From assembly GCA_016865505.2 (NCBI GenBank), contig AP025252.1, positions 1,116,001 to 1,180,000 of the forward strand: DNA of 64,000 nt, given 5' to 3'. The notes under the pieces are model-generated. The model did not search any database. It had not been told where the DNA came from and worked only from the letters and a program-made list of their open reading frames with translations. Origin of the DNA: Bryobacterales bacterium F-183 (GTDB taxonomy: Bacteria > Acidobacteriota > Terriglobia > Bryobacterales > Bryobacteraceae). Positions 15,901 through 23,094 of the stretch are shown here, piece by piece. How positions within the stretch are numbered: position 1 is the first letter of the stretch; every line of letters begins with the position of its first letter. The translations under genes were made by a program, and so were the position numbers.

Positions 15901-18700
15901 CCAGCAGATCACCATCCGCAACGTGTCGAGCGCGACGGTGACGGTGACCGGCGCGGTGTTCACGAACTCGCAGTTCCGGCTGTTGAATCCGCGTCCGCCG
16001 TTTACGGTGCCGGTGGGGTCGACGAGCACGTTGGACGTGATCTTTGCGCCGACGCTTGGCGGCATCGCGACGTCCACCTTGACGTTGACGACGGATCAAC
16101 CGAACGTCGCGCCGCAGATCAGCTTGCGCGGCACGGGTACGGGGTCGACGCAGACCAACGGACGCCTGACGGTGGACCCGGGTCAACTGGCGTTTGGCGA
16201 AGTGATCCTCAATCAATCGAAGACGTTGATCCTGAATCTGCGGAATACGGGGTCCGGACTGCTGACGATTACGTCGCTATCGCCCAATAATCCGGTGTTC
16301 CAGGTGCAGGGTGTGAGCCTGCCGCTGACGATTCCGGTGGGGTCGACCATAGAGGCGCAAGTGGTGTTCAGTCCGCCTGCGGCCACGGCGCACAACAGCA
16401 TCCTGACGATTTCGAGCGACAGTACGTCGGGCAGCGACATCCTGGTGCAGTTGTCCGGTGTCGGCCTGCCGATTCCTGCCACCAATGTGTCGAACTTCAA
16501 CGGCATGCTGCGCCAGGACTGGACGGCGCGGGGTACGTTTGTGAGCTACGGTCCGGACGAGGCGATCTTCCGGGTGGTGCGGTTCGACAACACGGGTCTG
16601 CAGTTGAGCGACACGGGGTTGACGATTCCTCCGGGGTCGCAACTGCTGCCGAGCCTGGATAGCGGATCCGGCTGGACACAGGTGCGCGTGAGCAAGGGTA
16701 CGGTGGATGGGTACATCCAGTTCCTGGGGCAGCAGAACCAGACGTTCGACATCGTGCCGCTGCGGAATACGCTGGCCACGCGCTATGTTGTGACGGGGCT
16801 GGAACGCGGGTCCGACATTCTGATCAACAACCTGGTTTCGGATGCCAATAACCTGGTGCTGGAGCTGCGCGCGAATGACGGGTCGATTATCGGCGGCAAT
16901 GCGCAGAATATCCGGCTGGCGTCGCGCGCGTCGCTGGTGCAGAAGGTAGAGCAGTTGTTTTCCGCCACGCCGCAAGGGTTCCAGGGGTACCTGACGATTA
17001 CGGCCAGCCAGCCGATTCAGGCCACGCGTACGAACCACGGGTTGAACTCGATGGAGGCATCGCCTGGGCAGCCGATGCCGCAGGTGGCCACGCGCCAGAC
17101 CAACATCCACATGCCGTACCTGCGGGCGGGCAATGGTTGGAATGCGCGGTTGCAGATTGTGAATCCGACCGATCGTGAAGCGCGCGTCGCGATTCGCGCC
17201 GCATCGTCGACGGGCCAGAGCGTGGGCGGTTCGCCGGTGGAAGTCACGATTCCGGCGGGGCAGGCGTACTGGCGCGAGTACACGCAGATCTTTGAGTTGG
17301 ATGGCAACATCACTTGGAATGCGACGTTGAGCGTCGAGTCCAACATCTCGGGGATTGTGGCGGAGGTGTCCTACGGCAGTTCGTTCGCGCGGGGTGCGTT
17401 TGCGATGACCGACCTGGCATCGCGGCGGCAGACGATCCCGTCCAATACAGCAGCGACGACGTTTTACATCGTGAATCCGAACTCGACGCCCGCTTCTGTG
17501 GATTTACGCAATCTGCAGGAGGACGGCAACTACGGCGCGGGACGGCGAGTGTCGATTCCGCCACGCGGGTACTTCGGCGCGATCTCGGGTTTGACGCAGG
17601 CTCCGGCGTTGCGCCTGGAGTCCGACTTGCCGGTGATCGCGTTTGCGACGGTGACGGGCGATAACATCTCGGACTTCGGCATCCTCCCGGGGTATTCGTT
17701 GGACGGCGGTTCCACGGTGACGCCGGGGACTTCGCCGCGGTTGCAGGTGGATCCGGTGTCCTTGAACTTTGGCACCGTGGTGATCAACGAAAGCCGCACG
17801 CAGACGCTGAGCATCCGCAACGGAGGTACGGCGCCGCTGACGGTGACGAGCATCACCAGCGATAGCCCGCGCTTTACGGTGGAGGCGACATTCCCGCTGA
17901 CGGTGGTGCCCGGAGGTACGCAGCAAGTGATCGTGCGGTACACGCCGGCGGGATCGGGCGGAACCACGCAGACGGGTACGCTGACGGTGACCAGCAATGA
18001 CTCGGTGACGGGTCCGGTAACGATTGGGTTGACGGGCCAAGGGTCGCTGGTGGAGTTGCCGAAGGTACGCATCGATGCGACGCCTGCGGCGCTGGAGTTC
18101 GGTGATGTGAATAGCGGCCAGACCAAAGACTTGTCGCTGACCATTCGCAACTCGGGTACGGATCCGCTGGTGGTGACGGGGATCACGATCAGCAATCCGA
18201 GGTTCCAACTGGTGTTTGCGTCGTTCCCGCTGACCGTGGCTCCTGCCGGGTTGACGTCGCTGCAGGTGCGGTTCCTGCCGACGGCGCCTGGGGTGCAGAC
18301 GGGCACGCTGTTGATTGCCAGCAACGATAGCGACAACCGTACGGCGAGCATCGCGCTTCGGGGCAATGGCGTGGGGTCTGCGTCGAGCCCGAAGATCGTG
18401 GTGAGCGCCGCGAACTTTGAGTTCGGGACGGTACAGGTGGGTGAGTCCGGCGAGCGTACGTTCTCGATTACCAATACGGGTACGGCGCCGCTGATCATCC
18501 AATCGCTGAATATCGACAATCCGAATTACACGGTGGGTCCGGCAGCGCCGTTTACCTTGGCTCCGGGTGCGATTGCGGATATGGCGGTATTGTTTGTGCC
18601 GAAGGTGCCGCAGTCGGCGCCGGCGTCGCTGCGGATTATCAGTAACGACCCGGTGAACGGTACGATCATCCTGCCGATTACAGGGGTGTCCGTGCAGTAA
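12917..18700 (+). CDS. Giant secreted choice-of-anchor-D (ASH repeat) protein
   Basis: A 1927-residue protein with a signal peptide (residues ~1-28, ending LLQAQT). The N-terminal ~640 residues are unassigned; about 660-760 form an FN3-like domain. At least six ASH/HYDIN-like beta domains are recognisable by the pattern xFGxVxxGxxxxxxxxIxNxGxxPLxI. They begin near residues 875, 980, 1085, 1611, 1721 and 1828, with a weaker one near 770. A ~450-residue insert (about 1190-1600) of another kind separates two blocks of repeats. Such proteins are common secreted or surface proteins of Acidobacteria; a role in adhesion or display is only inferred. The DNA is very rich in GGTACG. Confidence 0.8.
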   Translation: MNMKLRSAAPLVCGLAFLVGSDALLQAQTTSRSFSSGRLVSREVRVSSSCTTNAADLPPVVTLGPGLTLRPPKLPPCNFNFPSGASRSVTLRYDNFQITSPETTPAGTLAVNAATSTATVNFASPLTVGVGTAASWNINPPEGESVGTHQGNYAISVEGFETDQGSSCTGQSSSQAPAGSLGLEGTCPIGRTGATWSASSQTATFTVVSTVGFRYGNSNGDYVVTVRSRYQVSRLDVDRIEVLQTNQTSDNQVPLVAGKPTVVRVFPAGSAGATGAAQVRLSVFRNDELIYTQTSGTVPVAGGDAPAREDFSRTANFVLPTQAISGGEVRLEAAIQPAGSAAAGFAAAPSTSLTANFRNAPNWPQPYPLFHARICELNGQGTLDCGTSSAAATAGFKLFEQVAPLPQTGPIYTATYPAGDTRANFLRLFRLRHLVEAQLPPSAWPAQYVAVDANANRDPQVILDPVFAVGNRKLSYVSGPNALRTLIPCAISSNIGAAGTNPALIIGAPGLRPTLDGLFDVNTANLVRCNTATAAESWVSPEAAGALFRAYTNAAALPEPGAEAVEYVVVSGILRTDGTVVIDPIYRTWTANPNPPSSASSNFCFKFNTGTGPAGADYCIAEPQPVAELEGDAPFAVRLLLPPNTARITLARANGTQELAAIVRSANAPTLRLNTPAATTERNLRVSWSAGDADNDRLTYQIWASPDEGTTWVPVAVDLSAPEYTIDTALFPTATTLQVQVRASDGVNDAVQISPSIALNAAPAAGPLGTVRAGDLRTGEGRVANITLENIGAGTLRVTGVESTVAAVRYAGASLPVSIAAGQAADIPVLISGAEAGAISTTVVLRTNDPAKPSISVPVEATVYAQTGAVASLAARSLDFGAVAIGAGAERPLQIVNRGTQPLSITNIAVSNTAGIRLTSATSVSGIAPGASTEIVVRCSPSSGLYVAGSLTFNTNDPTQPAVTVPLACEGTSPVLEVPGSIVEFGTVASGQTRSQQITIRNVSSATVTVTGAVFTNSQFRLLNPRPPFTVPVGSTSTLDVIFAPTLGGIATSTLTLTTDQPNVAPQISLRGTGTGSTQTNGRLTVDPGQLAFGEVILNQSKTLILNLRNTGSGLLTITSLSPNNPVFQVQGVSLPLTIPVGSTIEAQVVFSPPAATAHNSILTISSDSTSGSDILVQLSGVGLPIPATNVSNFNGMLRQDWTARGTFVSYGPDEAIFRVVRFDNTGLQLSDTGLTIPPGSQLLPSLDSGSGWTQVRVSKGTVDGYIQFLGQQNQTFDIVPLRNTLATRYVVTGLERGSDILINNLVSDANNLVLELRANDGSIIGGNAQNIRLASRASLVQKVEQLFSATPQGFQGYLTITASQPIQATRTNHGLNSMEASPGQPMPQVATRQTNIHMPYLRAGNGWNARLQIVNPTDREARVAIRAASSTGQSVGGSPVEVTIPAGQAYWREYTQIFELDGNITWNATLSVESNISGIVAEVSYGSSFARGAFAMTDLASRRQTIPSNTAATTFYIVNPNSTPASVDLRNLQEDGNYGAGRRVSIPPRGYFGAISGLTQAPALRLESDLPVIAFATVTGDNISDFGILPGYSLDGGSTVTPGTSPRLQVDPVSLNFGTVVINESRTQTLSIRNGGTAPLTVTSITSDSPRFTVEATFPLTVVPGGTQQVIVRYTPAGSGGTTQTGTLTVTSNDSVTGPVTIGLTGQGSLVELPKVRIDATPAALEFGDVNSGQTKDLSLTIRNSGTDPLVVTGITISNPRFQLVFASFPLTVAPAGLTSLQVRFLPTAPGVQTGTLLIASNDSDNRTASIALRGNGVGSASSPKIVVSAANFEFGTVQVGESGERTFSITNTGTAPLIIQSLNIDNPNYTVGPAAPFTLAPGAIADMAVLFVPKVPQSAPASLRIISNDPVNGTIILPITGVSVQ

Positions 18701-18711
18701 GGCCGCATACT

Positions 18712-19767
18712 ATGAGCGCTCGGTTGTTGCGTTTGGTGCTCGTTGCATTCTTAACCGTCGCCGCGCCGGCAGTGATAGCGCAACCGGTGAGCTTTGACGT
18801 TGCGACGTTTGATCCGCCGGCGGGTTGGGAGCGCATCCCGAATGCGCAACCGCAGGACCCGCTGTCGTACAGGTCGGCGGATCAGACGTCGCAGGTGTTT
18901 TTGTTCCCCAGTCGTGGGGGCGGCGGCCGCCCGGAGGAGAACTTTCAAAGCGCGTGGGCTCGTCTGGTGAAGGGACCGTTTCCCAACGTCAGCGAGCCCA
19001 AGGTGAGCACCGAACAGCGTAGCGATGGCTGGACTGCGGTGGTGGGCGCGGCTGAGCTTCCGAATACCCGGCAGGCAATGCTGTTGCTGACGGCGACGAG
19101 CCCCAGCGGGCGTGTGTTCCACGTTGTCGGTATGGTTGCGGGCAATCCGAACCTCGCGGCGCTGGCTGCGTTTCTGAAGAGGTTGCGGCTGGCTTCTGCG
19201 GACGGCGGTGCAGCTGCTTCGTCTTCGTTGACCGGGCTGTACACGGCGACGCAGGTGAACGCGCTCGCCGGCGATCGGGTGGCGGCCAACACGCGGTACT
19301 TTCTGCCGGGCAATCGCATCGCACGTGTGTTCCCCTATGGGTCCGGCAATACGTTTGACCCTTCGCGATGTTCTGGCGACACCTGCGGGACCTATAGCAT
19401 CGCCGGCAATCGCATGACGATTCGTTGGGATAACGGACGTACGGATGAGATCGCGTACGAGGCAGTGCCGGAAGGCATCCGACTGGATGGGACACTGTTT
19501 CGTCCCGCACGTACGGTAGCGCCTGCGGTGCTGCCGGGCATGTGGCAATCAGCGGGCGGTAATGTGTACCGCTTCACTGCCGACGGTGCGTTTACCTTCG
19601 GTACAACAGCATCGGCGGGCCTTGGCGGACGCTTTCGCGTGGAAGGCCTGACGTTGGTGCTCACCTACTCTGATGGCGATGTACGGCGGCGCACACTACT
19701 GCCCGCAAGCCCCGCAGATCCGCCTGGGCTGATCTCAATCGAGGGAGAGGTCTTCGTACGTAAGTAG
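18712..19767 (+). CDS. Secreted protein of unknown function
   Basis: A 351-residue protein with a signal peptide (residues 1-23, ending VIAQP). The first part (FDPPAGWERI ... SYRSADQTSQVFLFPSR) resembles a small lipocalin- or Mog1-like single domain seen in secreted bacterial proteins. The second half (from about residue 165) has beta-rich repeats, GTYSIAGNRMTIRWDNGRTDEI and GRFRVEGLTLVLTYSDGDVRRR, as in lipocalin-like stress proteins. Two cysteines (CSGDTC) may form a disulfide. It starts only 11 bp after the giant ASH gene and is likely co-transcribed. I assign no function. Confidence 0.65.
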   Translation: MSARLLRLVLVAFLTVAAPAVIAQPVSFDVATFDPPAGWERIPNAQPQDPLSYRSADQTSQVFLFPSRGGGGRPEENFQSAWARLVKGPFPNVSEPKVSTEQRSDGWTAVVGAAELPNTRQAMLLLTATSPSGRVFHVVGMVAGNPNLAALAAFLKRLRLASADGGAAASSSLTGLYTATQVNALAGDRVAANTRYFLPGNRIARVFPYGSGNTFDPSRCSGDTCGTYSIAGNRMTIRWDNGRTDEIAYEAVPEGIRLDGTLFRPARTVAPAVLPGMWQSAGGNVYRFTADGAFTFGTTASAGLGGRFRVEGLTLVLTYSDGDVRRRTLLPASPADPPGLISIEGEVFVRK

Positions 19768-19873
19768 CGCGCTTTAGCGCGATTCGGGACCATTTCCGAT
19801 CATAAAAATCCTTTGATATTTCTTTGAGAGGTTCTTGAGGATTCTGTGCTCCACTGCGCTTTACAGTTCATAC
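19768..19873. other. Intergenic region with short hairpin and AT-rich leader
   Basis: The 106-bp gap contains a perfect CGCGCT-TT-AGCGCG hairpin at its start (19768-19781), immediately after the upstream stop. It lacks a following T-tract, so it is not a classical terminator. The rest (19797-19860) is clearly AT-richer than the coding DNA around it and probably carries the promoter of the next gene; I see no convincing -35/-10 pair. Confidence 0.4.
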
Positions 19874-20653
19874 ATGAACTTCACGCGCTTATTTGCTTCC
19901 GCCGCGTTTGCGGCTGTCACGTGCCTCGCTCAATCGGACCTGGCACTTCCTCACATCGCTGGTACGGTTTTTTCGGCCGCTGGCACAACGCCTGACGACA
20001 TTCGCAAGACGGTGGACGACTTTCGCCTGGTGACGGGGGCCGCCGTGAATCCTCCGGGATCGCCGGGGTCGCCGCTCAATCGCCGCGACATCAATTGGGA
20101 CGGTGTACCGGATGCGCTTTCCGCTCCCGGCGCATTGCCGCCGGACTTCTTCAACAAGAACTCGGCTCGCGGCGCGGTGTTTTCGAGCCAGGAAAAGGGT
20201 TGGGTGGGTTTTCAGGTGAGCGGCAAAGCCGGCATCACGGATGTTCGCTTTGACAACTTCCTGGCGGGCTATTCGGAAATCTTCAAGACGTTCTCGGCGG
20301 AGCGGCTGTTCTCTTCCACCGGGTCGCATGTGTACGACGTGGACTTCTTCATTCCCGGTACGCAGGATCGCGGATCGGTGCACTCGTTTGGCGCTGTGTT
20401 CACCAACGTTGCGATCCCGACCACGAGCTCGATGGAGTACTTCACGGCGGACGGCGTGTCGCTCGGCAAGTACTATGTGCGCGTCTCTCCCAAGGGGCTG
20501 TCGTTTCTGGGTGTGAGCTTTCCCGGCAGCGTGATCGCCAAGGTACGGATCACGCCGGGTACGGCTGCGCTGGGCACGGAAGATAAACCGGCCGAAGGCG
20601 TGAACATCGTGGTGCTGGACGACTTTTTGTACAGCGAACCGGTGAAGAAGTAG
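19874..20653 (+). CDS. Secreted protein of unknown function
   Basis: About 259 residues from the ATG at 19874 (MNFTRLFASAAFAAVTCLAQ), which gives a clean signal peptide; the frame is open slightly further upstream but without a plausible start. The mature part contains NWDGVPDALSAPGALPPDFFN, then VGFQVSGKAGITDVRFDNF and a C-terminal VVLDDFLYSEP. This pattern recalls short beta-sandwich proteins annotated only as hypothetical in Acidobacteria. No catalytic motif is visible. It ends two bases before the convergent stop of the PFCEEC gene. Confidence 0.65.
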   Translation: MNFTRLFASAAFAAVTCLAQSDLALPHIAGTVFSAAGTTPDDIRKTVDDFRLVTGAAVNPPGSPGSPLNRRDINWDGVPDALSAPGALPPDFFNKNSARGAVFSSQEKGWVGFQVSGKAGITDVRFDNFLAGYSEIFKTFSAERLFSSTGSHVYDVDFFIPGTQDRGSVHSFGAVFTNVAIPTTSSMEYFTADGVSLGKYYVRVSPKGLSFLGVSFPGSVIAKVRITPGTAALGTEDKPAEGVNIVVLDDFLYSEPVKK

Positions 20654-20655
20654 CG

Positions 20656-21603
20656 TTAGGCGGCCATCGGCTGCTGCTGCTGTTTGGCCTTTTCACACTC
20701 TTCGCAGAACGGTACGCCGGATTCGGCGGCCTTCTGTAAAGTGGCAGCCTGAGCGGCTTCGTCGTGCTCCTCCGGGAACCCTTCAATCACCGGAGCCGGC
20801 GGGGTCGCCTCAGGCTGTTTCGCTTCTGCGGCGGCGAGTTTTTCGCACTCTTCGCAGAACGGCACGCCGGATGAGGCGGCATCGGTGAGCGCGGCGGCTT
20901 GCTTGTCCTCGTCGCTGTTGGGCGGCAGTACGGCGGGTTCTGGAGGCGGCGGTGCTTCTTCTTCGCCGCTCGATGCAGCGGCGGCAGCAAGTTTGGCGCA
21001 CTCTTCGCAGAATGCCGCACCAGAGGAGGCGGCGTTGGCAAGGGCGGCGGCCTGCTGCTTTTGGTCGTTCTCTTCCAGGTCCGACGATTCGGTTTCGGCG
21101 GGAGGCTCCGGGGGCGGAGTGGCGGCGAGCCGTGACTTTTCGCACTCCTCGCAGAACGGTGTGGCATCCTGCGCGGCATTGGACAGCGTATTGGCCTGAC
21201 TGTCGGGGTCGTGATTTCCAGCGAACGTGTCGCTCTCGGTGGCGGGAGCGAACTCGATGGGCCGTCTGGGCGCGGCTGGGGTGGCCGCACTTTGCCCGCG
21301 GACACCACCTTCGGCGGGGGTCCAACGCTTGATCACCAGAAGGCGGCGCTTGACCAGCAGGTCCGCCATCTTGCCGGTGAGTTCGTCGAGGCGCCAGCGG
21401 TAGGTCTGCCCGGGAAAGCGCTGGCTGAGCAGCATGCGGAATTCGTGCGGTTCGTGGAAGGTACGCAGGAATTGCTGCGCCTGCTGCGGTGAACCGAAGC
21501 CCACCTGAGCTGTCTGGATCTGCCCGGCAAGGCGCGACGCTGGCGGCTTGCCACCATCGGCCCAATAAAATGCGTACTCGAAGTACTGCCGGGAAATGAT
21601 CAT
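20656..21603 (-). CDS. Protein with four PFCEEC repeats (CxxC), unknown
   Basis: About 315 residues from the ATG at 21603; a TTG four codons upstream is possible. The N-terminal ~95 residues form a compact domain (QYFEYAFYWADGGKPP ... FGSPQQAQQFLRTF ... LLVKRRLLVIKRW). The remainder is four tandem units of roughly 35-55 residues. Each has a short helix QAxxLxxAAxxGxPFCEEC(E/A)K followed by an acidic or Pro-rich linker. Each unit has one CEEC pair, so the protein could bind up to four metal ions or form redox pairs; two CxxC motifs might share one zinc. No signal peptide is seen. It lies 36 bp downstream of eutB on the same strand. I do not recognise the family. Confidence 0.75.
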   Translation of the reverse strand: MIISRQYFEYAFYWADGGKPPASRLAGQIQTAQVGFGSPQQAQQFLRTFHEPHEFRMLLSQRFPGQTYRWRLDELTGKMADLLVKRRLLVIKRWTPAEGGVRGQSAATPAAPRRPIEFAPATESDTFAGNHDPDSQANTLSNAAQDATPFCEECEKSRLAATPPPEPPAETESSDLEENDQKQQAAALANAASSGAAFCEECAKLAAAAASSGEEEAPPPPEPAVLPPNSDEDKQAAALTDAASSGVPFCEECEKLAAAEAKQPEATPPAPVIEGFPEEHDEAAQAATLQKAAESGVPFCEECEKAKQQQQPMAA

Positions 21604-21639
21604 CTCTAACGACAACTACCGTAACATTAGGCGACGTTT

Positions 21640-22950
21640 CTATGCGAAACCTGTCACCAATGCTGGAGTCGATTCGGAGAGTTTGCGCCTTTGGGCCGCG
21701 TCAAAGCCTTGCAGCCAGTTTTCAAACTCCGGCGCGGGACGCAGACCGAGCACCTGGCGGACGTACAGCGCATCGTGGAACGAAGTGCTCTGGTAGTGCA
21801 GCATGATGTCGTCCGCGCCGGGCACTCCCATGATGTAGTTGCAGCCGGCGACACCAAGGAGCGTCAGTAGAGCGTCCATGTCGTCCTGGTCCGCTTCGGC
21901 ATGGTTGGTGTAGCAGATGTCGCAGCCCAAGGGTACGCCCAGGAGCTTGCCGCAGAAGTGATCTTCAAGTCCGGCGCGGGTGATCTGCTTGCCGTCGTAG
22001 AGGTACTCGGGTCCGATGAAGCCGACTACGGTGTTGACAAGCAGTGGCTCATAGCGGCGGGCGACGGCGTAGGCGCGGGCTTCCAAGGTCTGCTGGTCTA
22101 CGTTGTGGTGCGCATTGGCCGATAGCGCGCTGCCCTGCCCGGTCTCAAAGTACATGACATTCTCGCCGCGGCCGAGGGATTTTGCGGCGGCCCAGGCTTC
22201 GTCCAGCAACTTGAGGTCGATGCCGAAGGACTTGTTGGCGGCCTCCGTACCGGCGATGGACTGGAACACCAGGTCGACGGGCGCACCTTTTGCGATGGCC
22301 TCCACCTGGGTGGTGACGTGCGCGAGGACGCAGCTTTGGGTGGGAATCGAAAAGCGCTGGCGGACGCGATCGACCATTTGCAGCAGGCCGATGACGGTTT
22401 TGACGTTGTCGGTCGCAGGGTTGATGCCGATGCAGGCGTCGCCGCTTGAAAGCAAAAGGCCATCGACGATGGAGGCGGCGATGCCTTCGGGGTCGTCGGT
22501 AGGGTCATTGGGTTGGAGGCGGGTGGACATGCGCCCCGGCAGGCCAATGGTGGTGCGGAAGCGGGTGACGACGCGGCATTTGGAGGCGACGGCGACGAGG
22601 TCCTGCAGGCGCATGATCTTAGATACGGCAGCGGCCATTTCGGGCGTCACGCCTTTGGCGATGGAGGTTACGGCATCGGCGGGAGCGGCCAGCAGCCAGT
22701 TGCGGAAGTCGCCAACGGTGAGGTGCGCGATGGGCGCGAAGGCTGCGGGGTCGTGCGAGTCCAGGATCAGGCGGGTCACCTCGTCTGATTCATACGGGAT
22801 CACCGGTTCGTTGAGAAAGCGTGTCAGTGGTACGTCGGCCAACTGCATTTGCGCACGTACACGCTCTTCCGCAGAAGACGCGGCGAGGCCAGCCAGCTGA
22901 TCTCCAGAGCGGAGGGGCGTGGCTTTGGCTAATACTTCGCGAAGCTCCAT
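21640..22950 (-). CDS. eutB: Ethanolamine ammonia-lyase large subunit
   Basis: A 436-residue TIM-barrel subunit from the ATG at 22950. It cleaves ethanolamine to acetaldehyde and ammonia with adenosylcobalamin. Active-site positions known from the E. coli enzyme appear kept: R144 and Q146 in STRLQPN, N177 in GINPATD, E269 in FETGQGS and the Asp residues of NHAEADQDD near 354-357. Length is close to the usual ~450. The small subunit gene eutC, normally directly downstream, is absent; the next gene downstream encodes the PFCEEC repeat protein instead. No other eut or microcompartment gene is visible in the window. Confidence 0.92.
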   Translation of the reverse strand: MELREVLAKATPLRSGDQLAGLAASSAEERVRAQMQLADVPLTRFLNEPVIPYESDEVTRLILDSHDPAAFAPIAHLTVGDFRNWLLAAPADAVTSIAKGVTPEMAAAVSKIMRLQDLVAVASKCRVVTRFRTTIGLPGRMSTRLQPNDPTDDPEGIAASIVDGLLLSSGDACIGINPATDNVKTVIGLLQMVDRVRQRFSIPTQSCVLAHVTTQVEAIAKGAPVDLVFQSIAGTEAANKSFGIDLKLLDEAWAAAKSLGRGENVMYFETGQGSALSANAHHNVDQQTLEARAYAVARRYEPLLVNTVVGFIGPEYLYDGKQITRAGLEDHFCGKLLGVPLGCDICYTNHAEADQDDMDALLTLLGVAGCNYIMGVPGADDIMLHYQSTSFHDALYVRQVLGLRPAPEFENWLQGFDAAQRRKLSESTPALVTGFA

Positions 22951-22975
22951 CAAAGTAAGTATGCCTACAATGGAG

Positions 22976-23004
22976 ACAACTGCGTTAGTCCCGCGTACAG
23001 TTGT
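22976..23004. repeat. Inverted repeat in the leader of the Oar receptor gene
   Basis: ACAACTG at 22976-22982 is matched by CAGTTGT at 22998-23004, a perfect 7-bp inverted repeat with a 15-base spacer. It lies between the divergent eutB and Oar genes, so it could be an operator acting on either. The 144-bp gap also holds AAGGAG ten bases before the ATG at 23095. The pairing may be chance. Confidence 0.3.
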
Positions 23005-23094
23005 TACGCACTTCCCTCCTCACTGTTTGAGGCTCTGGCACCACGCTCGGCCGGACGGAAAGTCTCGACACACAATCTTCAAGGAGTTCCCCAG

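Noticed and set aside
22951-23094. A riboswitch (for example cobalamin or SAM) before the Oar gene
   Set aside because: The 144-bp gap shows no conserved B12-box or SAM core that I can recognise; only a 7-bp inverted repeat.
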